Assembly: GCA_017625095.1 (NCBI GenBank)
Contig: JAGALQ010000019.1
Coordinates: 45,303-109,302, forward strand
DNA length: 64,000 nucleotides
Source: Clostridia bacterium
Lineage (GTDB): Bacteria; Bacillota; Clostridia; Oscillospirales; Acutalibacteraceae
Direction of reading: 5' to 3'
Shown here: in pieces, positions 7,885 through 16,710 of the stretch
How positions within the stretch are numbered: the first letter of the stretch is position 1
Layout: each line of letters opens with the position of its first letter
Program-made: the position numbers and the translations under genes
The notes under the pieces: generated by a model
Database searches by the model: none
The model's input: the letters and a program-made list of their open reading frames with translations, nothing else
Told to the model about the DNA's origin: nothing

Positions 7885-9082
7885 TGTTTTTCGCCTGCCT
7901 TTCCTTCTGTATTTTCTTGATTTCAAGGCTTTCAACAAAAGCCTGAACACGGGTGCGCAGCTGACCCGAAGCAGAAGCTGTGTACTGCCTGTCAACCGCA
8001 GCTGTGGGTACACCGTAGTCGTTGCTCATAACGTAGGATGCGAGCGCTCTTTCGTAGCCCCAGTATTCGCAGAATTTGAGCTGTTCGTACATGACGCCGT
8101 CTGCGTGATATTCGTCAACAAGACGCTTTACATAATCTCTGCGCTCCTGAACCTTTTCGTGACTCATATATCTTGGGCACTGACTTGTTCTCAGATAGTG
8201 CATACAAATCTGCGTCAGAACATCTTCATCGGGATTTATTGTTATTTCCTCTCTGCCGGGCATTGCGCCGAAGCAGTATCTGTCAGCAACAACAAGTGCA
8301 CCACTGTCTTCAATAAGTGCAGTGAAATCGGGATCGTCCATTTCAGAACCGACAACAACGATTTTTGCTCTGAAGTTTTTCTTTGCGTCAGGCTCGCGTG
8401 TCTTAAGCTCTTCTGCTGTTTCACGCAGCTTTGGCAGAATAAGGCTCTTCGGGCAGCAGTATGTAACAAGGTTGAGTATGTGGTATTCGTAGCCTGTGAT
8501 GCGCGGGTTATCCTCTTTGCGGTAGTTGCCGATTTCCGTCATAATACGGCATACCTCGTTATGCTCCTCAACAGCCTTCAGCAGTGCCTCATCTGATGTA
8601 TCGATGCCGTAGACTTCAGACATTTTGTCAAGTATCTTAAGTCTTGTCTGCTTGACATAGTGTCTTACCGTGTGGTCTGCAATTTTAAAAGGCATATCAA
8701 GAAAAGTCAGGAAGAACTTTTCGTTTTCAACAAGGTTGAGCAGCTCAAAGTGCTCTGCCGCTCTGTTCATTTCGGAGCAGGTTTCGCTTGCGAGCAATGC
8801 GTCAAGGAAATTGTAGCCGCCTTCAATCGCTCTTTCGAGTATTGCCTTTGAGTAGCCGCAGAGGAAATTGCTCATATAGTATGTTGCAATATCCAGCGAG
8901 CCTGTGCGAGGTGCTCTGAGTCTGACGGAAAAGCAGTTGCCGCAGTTGAGCAGAACCTCGGGTATGTGGTAGCAGGTGTAGCCAAGGGCTATACCGCCGT
9001 CTTTTTTAGCTTGCTGAACAAGTGTGTTGTTTGCTTCCTGCAGCAGATTTTCAAATTCATAAAGGTGTTTTAAATCTCTCAC
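7877..9082 (-). CDS. 2-hydroxyacyl-CoA dehydratase-like subunit, short form
   Basis: The 401-residue protein matches the 2-hydroxyglutaryl-CoA dehydratase D-component fold. The family pattern is clear: GYTCYHIPEVLLNCGNC (Cys37, Cys47, Cys50), then SNFLCGYSKAILE (Cys75), then LLASETCSEMNRAAE (Cys102), and late in the protein LKFCEYWGYER. These correspond to the cysteines that ligate the cluster or line the active site in HgdAB, FldBC and double-cubane proteins. Pairing with the long-form gene suggests a heterodimer. The start ATG overlaps the stop of the CooC-like gene by 4 bases. It may be a true dehydratase or an ATP-dependent reductase of another small substrate; the sequence cannot decide. 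Confidence 0.88.
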   Translation of the reverse strand: MRDLKHLYEFENLLQEANNTLVQQAKKDGGIALGYTCYHIPEVLLNCGNCFSVRLRAPRTGSLDIATYYMSNFLCGYSKAILERAIEGGYNFLDALLASETCSEMNRAAEHFELLNLVENEKFFLTFLDMPFKIADHTVRHYVKQTRLKILDKMSEVYGIDTSDEALLKAVEEHNEVCRIMTEIGNYRKEDNPRITGYEYHILNLVTYCCPKSLILPKLRETAEELKTREPDAKKNFRAKIVVVGSEMDDPDFTALIEDSGALVVADRYCFGAMPGREEITINPDEDVLTQICMHYLRTSQCPRYMSHEKVQERRDYVKRLVDEYHADGVMYEQLKFCEYWGYERALASYVMSNDYGVPTAAVDRQYTASASGQLRTRVQAFVESLEIKKIQKERQAKNNG

Positions 9083-9846
9083 TTCAGAATCCCCATTTCA
9101 ACAAGAGCCTTTTTAGCTCCTTCAACAACGTTTGAATCGTCCGGTAGTTTTGTTATGTCTTTGCCTTCAATATCATAAATAGCAAGGTTTGAATCGGTCG
9201 GAATATATGACAGAACGGGTATGCCGTTTGTATCGATGTAGGGAATAACGCTTTCATCGGGAATGCGGTTGACTATTGCGCCGACTTTTTTGTACATCAC
9301 AAGCTCATCGGCAACGCTCTTGATTGTAGAAATAACCTGCGTGCCCTTTTTGCTTGCATCCGTTATGAGCAGAAGGTGAGTGACCTTTTCCATAACGCGG
9401 CGGTTAATCTGCTCAATGCCTGCCTCACCGTCAATTACGACGTAGTCAAATTCATCTGAAAGGATGCTGATAACTTCCTTGAGGTAGGAGTTTATTCTGC
9501 AGTAGCAGCCTGCACTTTCGGGTCTGCCTACAGCGATGAATGCAAAGCCGTCAGTTTCAACAAGTGCGTCAAAGATTTTGTATCTTGCGTCACCGAGCAG
9601 CTCGATTGCAGCCTTTGTCTGACCGTCTTCGACTGTTTCTACGATTTCCTTGCGGATGTCATCAATTGTCATTCTGACATCAATGCCGAGTGCTGTCGAA
9701 AGACCTACCGCAGGGTCAGCGTCAATTGCAAGTATCTTCTTGTCGGGATAAGCCTGCACAAGCAGCTTTACTATTGCGGCGGAAATTGACGTTTTGCCTA
9801 CTCCGCCTTTGCCCGAAAGGGCTATGATTGTTGATTTTTCTTTCAA
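9079..9846 (-). CDS. CooC-like nickel-insertion ATPase
   Basis: The 255-residue protein is a MinD/ParA-type ATPase with the deviant Walker A SGKGGVGKT (residues 11-19) and a second motif AIDADPAVGLS. It also has GCYCRIN with a Cys-x-Cys pair (Cys114, Cys116), the metal-binding signature of CooC/AcsF, which loads nickel into CO dehydrogenase and acetyl-CoA synthase. The start is a TTG at 9846, set by AGGAGTG seven bases upstream. It is the first gene of the six-gene operon and has a good promoter. Because its partners are dehydratase-like Fe-S proteins and an AcsB fragment rather than CO dehydrogenase, its client metalloprotein is an open question. Confidence 0.87.
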   Translation of the reverse strand: MKEKSTIIALSGKGGVGKTSISAAIVKLLVQAYPDKKILAIDADPAVGLSTALGIDVRMTIDDIRKEIVETVEDGQTKAAIELLGDARYKIFDALVETDGFAFIAVGRPESAGCYCRINSYLKEVISILSDEFDYVVIDGEAGIEQINRRVMEKVTHLLLITDASKKGTQVISTIKSVADELVMYKKVGAIVNRIPDESVIPYIDTNGIPVLSYIPTDSNLAIYDIEGKDITKLPDDSNVVEGAKKALVEMGILK

Positions 9847-9882
9847 AGAATTTCACTCCTGTTTCAGGATATTAATGAAAAT

Positions 9883-9911
9883 AGTATAACATTTTTATCC
9901 GGTTTTTTCAA
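9883..9911 (-). promoter_or_regulatory. Sigma-A promoter of the CooC-like/dehydratase-like operon
   Basis: On the minus strand, TTGAAA (9906-9911) and TATACT (9883-9888) are exactly 17 bases apart and 37 bases upstream of the TTG start. It is the only good promoter seen for the six genes. Confidence 0.75.
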
Positions 9912-10093
9912 TCTGATTTATGAATGCAAATCAATATTTTAAATTGCTTTTATCATAGCGGTAATCGGAATACATTAAGTGTTGCAAAAATAACAGCGTA
10001 GATTTATAATTGAATCTGTCATTTGTTATTCTGGCGGCAGAATGAATCAAAAGACGCATAAAAATCCATCCCTATATAATAACGGAGAACGGT

Positions 10094-10912
10094 ATGAGTA
10101 ACATTATTCAAATAACGGATTTTCTTGCCCCTGAGCTTGATGTTTATGCAAGGCTGAGCGAGGTTCAGCTGCTGAACAGAGAGTTTCCTGAAAAGGGATT
10201 GTTTATAGCGGAAAGCCCGAAGGTTATCGAGCGGGCACTTGATGCGGGATATGAGCCTGTTTCGTGCCTTATGGAAAAAAGACATATCGAGGGCGAAGGC
10301 AAGCGGATACTTGACAGAATAAAGGGCGTTCCCGTTTTTTGCGCGGAGTTTGATGTACTGACACAGCTGACGGGTTTCAAGCTCACAAGAGGTATGCTCT
10401 GCGCCATGAAGCGCAAGCCGCTGTGTGATGTAAAAGAAATCTGCAAAAACAAAAGCAGAATTGTTATACTCGACAGGGTTATGAACCCGACAAATGTCGG
10501 TGCAATAATCCGCTCTGCGGCAGCACTCGGAATGGATGCGGTGCTTCTCACACCCGGTTGTTCCGACCCGCTGTACAGACGCGCCGCAAGGGTGAGTATG
10601 GGTACCGTATTTCAGATTGACTGGACGTTTTTATCCGATGACAGCCTTGACGAAATAAAAGCTCTCGGATTTAAAACGGTTGCTATGGCACTTAAGGATG
10701 ATTCTGTTCCCATCAGTGATCAGAGACTGGCAGGCGAAGAGAAGCTTGCAGTCATATTGGGTACGGAGGGTGACGGACTTTCCGACACCACAATTTCCGA
10801 TTGCGATTATACCGTCAGGATACCGATGTATCACGGTGTTGATTCGCTCAACGTTGCGGCTGCTTCCGCGGTGGCTTTCTATCAGCTCGGCAATAAGCAG
10901 AGTAGTGAATGA
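10094..10912 (+). CDS. TrmH/SpoU-family RNA 2'-O-methyltransferase
   Basis: The 272-residue cytoplasmic protein has the three SpoU motifs of the knotted SAM-dependent ribose methyltransferases: NPTNVGAIIRSAAALG, ILGTEGDGLS and IPMYHGVDSLNVAAASAVA. An N-terminal substrate-binding part (LNREFPEKGLFIAESPKV) precedes the knot, as in TrmH-like rRNA methylases. The RNA target cannot be deduced. The ribosome site GGAGAA precedes the ATG. The gene is monocistronic and is followed by a strong terminator. A second SpoU family gene lies at 50384-51169, and the two are paralogues of different subgroups. Confidence 0.9.
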   Translation: MSNIIQITDFLAPELDVYARLSEVQLLNREFPEKGLFIAESPKVIERALDAGYEPVSCLMEKRHIEGEGKRILDRIKGVPVFCAEFDVLTQLTGFKLTRGMLCAMKRKPLCDVKEICKNKSRIVILDRVMNPTNVGAIIRSAAALGMDAVLLTPGCSDPLYRRAARVSMGTVFQIDWTFLSDDSLDEIKALGFKTVAMALKDDSVPISDQRLAGEEKLAVILGTEGDGLSDTTISDCDYTVRIPMYHGVDSLNVAAASAVAFYQLGNKQSSE

Positions 10913-10933
10913 AATACGAATAAAATAAAAAAC

Positions 10934-10980
10934 AACAGCCTTGCCTTTGTTATGTCATTACGAAGGCAAGGCTGTTTATT
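10934..10980. terminator. Bidirectional terminator
   Basis: AACAGCCTTGCCTT (10934-10947) pairs perfectly with AAGGCAAGGCTGTT (10963-10976). It lies between the convergent methyltransferase and phosphoesterase genes, with an A-run on one flank. Confidence 0.85.
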
Positions 10981-10999
10981 ATCTGCGGTATGTTTATAT

Positions 11000-11824
11000 T
11001 CAGCTGAATTCTATTATGCGTATATCCGTGCAGCCGTTTACAATCTGCGGGATTCTGTCTGCGAATGTTCCTTCATAGGTGAAATGAAGATGACCTGTGA
11101 GAATCGCTTTTATTTTCGGCTCTTCGGCGATATATCTCAATGTTTCAAGTGTGATTTTGTCAGGCAGCTGCTGCTCATATCTTTCGGGCGGATAGCATTC
11201 CATAAGCTCCTGAGGCACGCCTGTCAGATATGCGTTATCCCATTTTGTCATACAGATATCATATAACTCTTTATCAAACAGAGGAGTGTGAAAAGCCAGA
11301 ACAATCGGCAGCCCCTTTTTTACTTCGTCTTTCAGAAACGAGAGCTGCTCTTCTTCAAAAAAATAATACCCGTTATCAAGTGCCACAAAATTAATCCCGT
11401 TAATTATCCGTGATGCGGCGCGGATATTGTTTTTGAAAGCTTTCTGTACCTTATCAAGGCTTCGGTTGCGGTAGGCGGCATCTTCCTTTTCTTCACCGAG
11501 GTACAGCGAAAACTCGTGGTTTCCTGCCGCCATAAAGCAGTCGTACTCATCGGTGAAAAGCTTTGCTCTTTCTATATTTGCAACCGAAACGAAATCTATA
11601 AGGTCACCCGTGTGTATAATAGGTGCACCTTTTTCTTTTGCTGTTTTGCCTGCAAGATCAAGGCAGGTCTCAGCTTCGCTGAAACAGGTAAGCCGTTCTT
11701 TTGCCAGTAAAACCTTTCGATCTGTGTCACGCACATCAGCGAAGGTCAGGTGTGTATCGGAAAGATGTATTATTTCAAACGGTTTTTCTGATCCGACTTC
11801 AAGATTAGTGTTGATTATTTTCAT
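11000..11824 (-). CDS. Calcineurin-like metallophosphoesterase
   Basis: The 274-residue protein has the full set of metal-binding motifs of the calcineurin-like phosphoesterases: LSDTHLTF (Asp23, His25), HTGDLIDF (Asp74), GNHEFS (Asn102, His103), LAFHTPLF and LTGHLHFTYEG. It has no signal peptide or membrane segment, so it probably acts in the cytoplasm with two divalent metals on a phosphodiester or phosphomonoester. The substrate cannot be told. It is divergent from the phosphatase-superfamily gene downstream, and a shared AT-rich spacer of about 170 bases separates the two starts. Confidence 0.9.
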   Translation of the reverse strand: MKIINTNLEVGSEKPFEIIHLSDTHLTFADVRDTDRKVLLAKERLTCFSEAETCLDLAGKTAKEKGAPIIHTGDLIDFVSVANIERAKLFTDEYDCFMAAGNHEFSLYLGEEKEDAAYRNRSLDKVQKAFKNNIRAASRIINGINFVALDNGYYFFEEEQLSFLKDEVKKGLPIVLAFHTPLFDKELYDICMTKWDNAYLTGVPQELMECYPPERYEQQLPDKITLETLRYIAEEPKIKAILTGHLHFTYEGTFADRIPQIVNGCTDIRIIEFS

Positions 11825-11917
11825 TGTCTCACCCTCTTATCCTGAATAATAACATAACGGTATATAATTTTCCAATACAAACAGTTAAAATATACAATAA
11901 TCTTTCACAAAAGTATG

Positions 11918-11946
11918 TTGATTTGTGCAAAGCGTTGTATTATAAT
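11918..11946 (+). promoter_or_regulatory. Sigma-A promoter
   Basis: TTGATT (11918-11923) and TATAAT (11941-11946) are 17 bases apart. The TTG start of the phosphodiesterase-like gene lies 48 bases further on. This is likely the promoter of the 11995-19718 gene run. Confidence 0.75.
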
Positions 11947-11994
11947 AGTAGTAATATATCTTTATTTAATATTTTAACAATCGGGGTGATGATA

Positions 11995-12915
11995 TTGCAA
12001 AAAAAGTATTCGCACGTAATTGTGCTTGGTATTGACGGTGCAGGTTCGTTTATAAAAGATGCCGATACGCCGAACTTTGACCGTATTTTTTCAGATGGTG
12101 CAGTTACATACGGTGCTTTGGCATCAAACCCGTCAATCAGCGCGGAATGCTGGGGCTCAATGCTGCTTGGTGTCGGCCCCGAGGTTCATAAGCTTACCAA
12201 CTCAATAGTGAGCGCTGAACCGTATCCGTCTGATTCGCCGTTTCCGTCACTCTTCCGTAGAATAAGGGAGGCTTATCCCGATGCTGAGCTTGGCTCATAT
12301 TGCGATTGGAATCCGATAACATACGGAATTGTTGAAAACAATATCGGCGTTTCTCACGATACGGCAAACGACGATGTGCTGGTCGATATTATCTGCGAAT
12401 ATATCCTTGATAAAAAACCGAAATTTTTGTTTATTCAGTTTGACAGCGTAGATGGGGCAGGACACAAGCACGGTTACGGCACAGCTGAGCATTTAAAACG
12501 TATCGGTGAAGTTGACGGGCTTGTCAACAAAGTTTATACTGCCGCAGAGAATGCGGAAATAATTGATGACACGCTGTTTATTGTTATTGCTGACCATGGC
12601 GGAACAAACCCCGGAAACGGTGAGGGCGGAAGCCACGGCGGATGGACAGATGCCGAAAAATACGTAACCTTTGCTGCGGCAGGTAAGGGCGTGAGTCATA
12701 CCCGTATAGAGGAAATGAACATACGCGACCTTGCGGCAATTGTACTGTATGCATTCGGTATCGGATTGCCCGTATTTGACGAGGCAGGCTGGACTTCGCA
12801 GATTCCCGAAGGTCTGTTTTCTGACGTGAATATTTCCCCATATCGTGATATATCCCATCTGACCGGTGCTGCACCGAGAGTTTCAAAAATCGCGCATACA
12901 TCAGAATTAATTTAA
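11995..12915 (+). CDS. Alkaline-phosphatase-superfamily (nucleotide pyrophosphatase/phosphodiesterase-like) enzyme
   Basis: The 306-residue protein resembles type I phosphodiesterases/nucleotide pyrophosphatases, two-zinc enzymes of the alkaline phosphatase superfamily. Motifs are VLGIDGAG (first metal Asp), SNPSISAECWGSMLLGV with the probable Ser nucleophile, QFDSVDGAGHKHGYG (metal Asp and His) and IADHGGTNPG. No signal peptide is visible in the preferred version, so it may act on cytoplasmic nucleotide sugars or phospho-alcohols. The start is taken as the TTG at 11995, six bases after GGGGTG. Upstream in-frame ATGs lie before the promoter and encode a peptide without family character. It leads the gene run into the LRR and transporter genes. 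Confidence 0.8.
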   Translation: MQKKYSHVIVLGIDGAGSFIKDADTPNFDRIFSDGAVTYGALASNPSISAECWGSMLLGVGPEVHKLTNSIVSAEPYPSDSPFPSLFRRIREAYPDAELGSYCDWNPITYGIVENNIGVSHDTANDDVLVDIICEYILDKKPKFLFIQFDSVDGAGHKHGYGTAEHLKRIGEVDGLVNKVYTAAENAEIIDDTLFIVIADHGGTNPGNGEGGSHGGWTDAEKYVTFAAAGKGVSHTRIEEMNIRDLAAIVLYAFGIGLPVFDEAGWTSQIPEGLFSDVNISPYRDISHLTGAAPRVSKIAHTSELI

Positions 12916-12927
12916 GGAGTGGTTATT

Positions 12928-13893
12928 TTGAAAACATGGCAAAAGGCAACGTTCATAACCGTGTTGGTGTTATTTATCGCCGCATCGGTTACAATTTCAT
13001 TTGTCTCAATGGCGCGTGCTCCGTTCGAATATGAATATCAAACCGAAATTGCCGAAATCCCCGGCAATGAGGGATGGGTGCTTTTCGGTTTTAACGGCAA
13101 TACTTCCACGAAAGAGGTCTTTATCGACTACGTCCGTGATGAGAACGGCAACAATCCCGACGAATCAAAGCCGGTATCCGCTGTAGGCGATTTTACAATG
13201 AATACGGATGAATACGTTGAGGTTATACATATCGGAAAAGATGTTAAACACATATATGAAACATCATTCTTTTATTGCAAGGAACTCAAGGCAATAGAGG
13301 TAGACGCACAGAACGAATACTACACCTCTGTTGACGGTGTGCTTTACACAAAGGATATGAAAACGCTGCTTGTTTATCCTATTAAGAAAGATGCGGTTGA
13401 GACAGCGGAAGAAACCGAAGAAGAGGTCAGGAGAGAGGTTTCGTTCACCATTCCCGAAGATGTTGAAAGAGTAGGCTCCTGCGCTTTCTATAAGAATGAA
13501 GTGCTGACAGAAATAAAACTTCCGTCAACACTTAATGAAATAGGTGATATGGCATTCTTCAAATGTCAGAATATCGCTCTTGTAACACTTCCTGAAGGTC
13601 TTGAAAAAATCGGTTCCGATGCATTCAGCTATTGTCATGGTATGGAGCACGTTATGTATATCCCTGCTTCAGTCAAGGAAATCGGCAGCTTTGCATTCTA
13701 TAACTGCAAAAATTTAAAGGAATTTTATATGGGTGCACAGAGTAAAGACGGCATCGTCTTTGGAGATAGCTGGCTCCCCAAAAATATAGAAAAAGTTGTT
13801 GTTAATGTTGCCCCTGAAGAGGAGTACGGCAAGACTCGCGCTCAGGCAGAGCAGAGAATAAATGAACTTATTGCGGAAGGAGGAGAGAAGTAA
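12928..13893 (+). CDS. Membrane-anchored BspA-type leucine-rich repeat protein
   Basis: The 321-residue protein starts with a basic tip and one hydrophobic helix (ATFITVLVLFIAASVTI), most likely an uncleaved anchor that puts the rest outside the cell. The body holds LRR_5/BspA-type repeats, clearest at VGSCAFYKNEVLTEIKLP, IGDMAFFKCQNIALVTLP, IGSDAFSYCHGMEHVMYIP and IGSFAFYNCKNLKEFYM. These repeats usually bind host or bacterial surface ligands. The TTG at 12928 is chosen because AAGGAG precedes it by 8 bases. The stop overlaps the ATG of the transporter gene (TAATG), so the two are translationally coupled. An acidic Glu-rich insert sits before the repeats. Confidence 0.85.
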   Translation: MKTWQKATFITVLVLFIAASVTISFVSMARAPFEYEYQTEIAEIPGNEGWVLFGFNGNTSTKEVFIDYVRDENGNNPDESKPVSAVGDFTMNTDEYVEVIHIGKDVKHIYETSFFYCKELKAIEVDAQNEYYTSVDGVLYTKDMKTLLVYPIKKDAVETAEETEEEVRREVSFTIPEDVERVGSCAFYKNEVLTEIKLPSTLNEIGDMAFFKCQNIALVTLPEGLEKIGSDAFSYCHGMEHVMYIPASVKEIGSFAFYNCKNLKEFYMGAQSKDGIVFGDSWLPKNIEKVVVNVAPEEEYGKTRAQAEQRINELIAEGGEK

Positions 13894-15680
13894 TGGCAAA
13901 ATCCGGCAGCAAAGAGAAAATGAATATTTTTCAGGAAATGAAAAAATATTGGAACACTCCTGCCGAAGGCAAGTATGTTCCGTACAAAGAGTATTTTTCG
14001 ATTTTCGCTGCAGTCGGCGGTGATTACACACTCAAATATCTTAAGAGCTTTCTCTCCTTCGGCACAGGCTGTTATTTGATTGCGTATTATTACGAAATTC
14101 CTCTGCTGACGTTCAGCGCAATTAACGTATTTTTCCTTGCTTCTACATACTTCTGGAATCTTCTCAATATGGGCGTTGATGCCAACCTCGGCTTCTTGCC
14201 GCCTAAAATAGAGCGCAAATACAATGCGGTATATCTGTCTTTTGCAGTGCTCGGACTTATGATGTTGATTTTTGATTTGTCGTTCATTCTTCCCGACGGT
14301 GTTGCAAATATTATTGACACCCGTTGGAAGGGTATCAACAGCTTCAACATTTTCAAAATTTTCGGTGCGCATTTCCTCACAAACGGCTGGAGCGGCTTCA
14401 GAAACATTCTTATAAGAAAGAAGCTTCTCAAAAAGCTCGGCAGATACAAAATCTTTGCTTACGCAAACGTAATCCAATGCATTATCGTTGTTGTTCTTAT
14501 CTGTTCACTTCCGCTGTATAAGCTTCCGCTTACGGACAGAGTATGGACTCTTTATCTTCTTTTCCAGTTTTACACAATATTCAACTTTGTCGGCTTTTCA
14601 CAGTCCGTTGCGGACAATATCAGCCCAAATGCACAGGAGAGGCTTTATGTTCGCTCCTTCCCCGTCAAAATCAGCCACTTTGTGCAGAATATTGTAAACG
14701 TTCTTCTCCCCACAATTGCAGGTGCAATGTTTATTGACGGTATCAAGGACATCGGTATGTTCAGATATCTTCTGCCGATATTCTTCGTTGCTTCTTCGGG
14801 TGTTATGTTCCTGGGTCTTGGTAAGATCAAGGAGAGAATACCGATGCCTCCCATAGAAAACAGAGAGTACCTGTCATTCTGGCACTGTGTTTCAGGTGTT
14901 TTCAAAAACAAATATCTCTGGATATCGCAGATTGCAAGTCTTCTGGATTCGTTGGGCAACGGTATGCTCGATATGAAGAATATTCTTCTTATCTATACCT
15001 GGCGTGAAACAGGTCTGTTCTTCTCGCTTGCAGAAATTCTCATTAAAATGGCAGGTAATCCGGGTCAGTTCCTTGCACCGTGGATAAGAAAACGCTTTGA
15101 ATACAAGCAGATGATTATATTCAAGTATGTTGTACTTGCCATAAGAAATGCTATCTATATTCTGGCAATTCTGTTCCTTGGCAATACACATTTCCTTTGC
15201 GGTGTTGCTCTGTTCCTTGCTCTTTTCATGGCAGACGTGCTTCAGGCTGCGGTAAGTATTGCTCAGCAGGATACGGATGTACGAATCAAGGATTACCAGA
15301 TGTATATTTCAGGCGAAAGACTTGAAGCATATCAGGGTATAGTCGGATGGTTCACTACACCGATTACAACGCTCGTATCTCTTATCATTCCGCTTATGTT
15401 CTACCGCGTCGGCTTCACGTCTGACTGGGACGTTCTTTATATGAACGATATAAGAGTAAAGTGTATGCTCATCGGTCTCGGCTTTGACCTTGCAGGTTAT
15501 ATTCTTATGATTCTGCCTTATCTCTTCTTCTGGGATTACAGCGATGAAAAGCACGCTCACGTTATGGAGGTTCTCAAACAGAGAGCTGAGGCAGGAAACG
15601 CAGCTGTCGACGGTGCTGCTGCAGTTGAAGCTCAGAGCGCACAGCCAACGGCAGAACACGTATGTGTTCAGAAGGAATGA
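13893..15680 (+). CDS. MFS/GPH-type multi-pass transporter
   Basis: The 595-residue protein has about a dozen hydrophobic segments spread over residues 30-560 and resembles the glycoside-pentoside-hexuronide:cation symporter branch of the major facilitator superfamily. The longer than usual length comes from an N-terminal soluble stretch (MAKSGSKEKMNIFQEMKKYW) and an Ala-rich C-terminal tail. Coupled translation with the LRR gene and proximity to a beta-helix protein, an esterase and a GH16 enzyme suggest uptake of an oligosaccharide or glycoside released outside the cell. The substrate is inferred only from context, and the family assignment rests on overall layout rather than on a single motif. 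Confidence 0.68.
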   Translation: MAKSGSKEKMNIFQEMKKYWNTPAEGKYVPYKEYFSIFAAVGGDYTLKYLKSFLSFGTGCYLIAYYYEIPLLTFSAINVFFLASTYFWNLLNMGVDANLGFLPPKIERKYNAVYLSFAVLGLMMLIFDLSFILPDGVANIIDTRWKGINSFNIFKIFGAHFLTNGWSGFRNILIRKKLLKKLGRYKIFAYANVIQCIIVVVLICSLPLYKLPLTDRVWTLYLLFQFYTIFNFVGFSQSVADNISPNAQERLYVRSFPVKISHFVQNIVNVLLPTIAGAMFIDGIKDIGMFRYLLPIFFVASSGVMFLGLGKIKERIPMPPIENREYLSFWHCVSGVFKNKYLWISQIASLLDSLGNGMLDMKNILLIYTWRETGLFFSLAEILIKMAGNPGQFLAPWIRKRFEYKQMIIFKYVVLAIRNAIYILAILFLGNTHFLCGVALFLALFMADVLQAAVSIAQQDTDVRIKDYQMYISGERLEAYQGIVGWFTTPITTLVSLIIPLMFYRVGFTSDWDVLYMNDIRVKCMLIGLGFDLAGYILMILPYLFFWDYSDEKHAHVMEVLKQRAEAGNAAVDGAAAVEAQSAQPTAEHVCVQKE

Positions 15681-15709
15681 GCAGTAACTTGTTTTGAGGT
15701 GAACTGATT

Positions 15710-16651
15710 ATGAGATTTATAAATGTATTGAAAAACAAAACGGTTTATGCGGATGGCGTTCACGATGACACAAAAGCTCTTCAGGCTTGTATTGATGAGC
15801 TCAAAGACGGGGGTACGGTATACTTTCCCGACGGCACATATCTTATTTCCGCCGCTCTCATTTTCTATTCGCATCAGCACCTTAAGTTTTCGGACAATGC
15901 AGTAATTCTCCGAAGCGATAAGAGTGAGGAGATAACAAAATATCTGCTGGCATCATATTCTGAACCCGAATGGGGCGGATATGAGGGTACGCACGATGTT
16001 GTGGTTTCGGGCGGTATATTCGACGGCAACAAAGACCTCGATGAAAAATGTACGCTTGTTAATACCGTTCACTGCAGCAATATCACGGTTGAAAACAGCA
16101 GATTCTGCCATTGCTCACAGTGGCACTTTATCGAAATTAACGGAACGGAAAACGCAACCGTTCAGAACTGTGTTTTTGACGGTCCGTCGTATACGGTAAA
16201 AAGCGATATACTTTTCAATGAGCAGATTCAGCTTGATATGTCGCGCCACGGCTCATACGGCCCTGTTTATAACTGTGACGGTACGCTGATTGATTTCAAA
16301 TCAGACGATACACCCTGTCGCAATATTCTGATCAGAAATAATATCTTCAAGTGTGACGGATTCCCCGGAGTCGGTCACCACGGCGATATTGACCACCACG
16401 ATATCGTTATTGAGAATAATATTTTTGACGGTCCTTCGGGCAGAATCGGCAAGAGCAGAGGATATATATTCTTCAGACCGATGGTTTATAATCTGACAGT
16501 CAGAAACAACGCGTTCCTCGCTCCCGAAGAAACCGATTCACCGAGCTACGGTATTATCCTCGAAAATCCCGATGCGTCCGCACTGACGGCACAGGATAAT
16601 GTTTTTGAGGGCAAGATCGATAAAGAAGTCATTATAGGAGCCGAGCAGTGA
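15710..16651 (+). CDS. Right-handed beta-helix (pectate lyase/GH28-like) protein
   Basis: The 313-residue protein opens with the pattern of Pectate_lyase_3 proteins (VYADGVHDDTKALQACIDEL, then GGTVYFPDGTYLIS) and continues with beta-helix coils: VVVSGGIFDGNKD, ITVENSRFCHCSQWHFIEI, ATVQNCVFDG, ILIRNNIFKCDG, IVIENNIFDGPSG and LTVRNNAFLAPE. Such proteins are polysaccharide lyases, glycosidases or epimerases. No signal peptide is seen, so an intracellular role on imported oligosaccharide is likely. A His/Asp-rich loop (GVGHHGDIDHHDIVI) may be near the active site. It follows the transporter by 29 bases with ribosome site GAGGTGA. Confidence 0.8.
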   Translation: MRFINVLKNKTVYADGVHDDTKALQACIDELKDGGTVYFPDGTYLISAALIFYSHQHLKFSDNAVILRSDKSEEITKYLLASYSEPEWGGYEGTHDVVVSGGIFDGNKDLDEKCTLVNTVHCSNITVENSRFCHCSQWHFIEINGTENATVQNCVFDGPSYTVKSDILFNEQIQLDMSRHGSYGPVYNCDGTLIDFKSDDTPCRNILIRNNIFKCDGFPGVGHHGDIDHHDIVIENNIFDGPSGRIGKSRGYIFFRPMVYNLTVRNNAFLAPEETDSPSYGIILENPDASALTAQDNVFEGKIDKEVIIGAEQ

Positions 16652-16710
16652 GCTGAAACGGCTTGAACTGCTGAAACTAACACAAATTGCATTTTCGGAG
16701 GTAACGGTTG

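Noticed and set aside
8105-8596. 163-codon plus-strand frame opposite the short dehydratase-like gene
   Set aside because: It is antisense to a well-supported gene, Cys/Phe-rich without motif.
11824-11994. N-terminal extension of the phosphodiesterase-like gene from an ATG at 11824
   Set aside because: The promoter boxes at 11918-11946 lie inside this stretch and the added residues are not part of the family.
13842-14477. 211-codon minus-strand frame opposite the LRR and transporter genes
   Set aside because: It is antisense to two coupled genes and its composition (Cys- and Lys-rich, no domain pattern) does not look like a protein.
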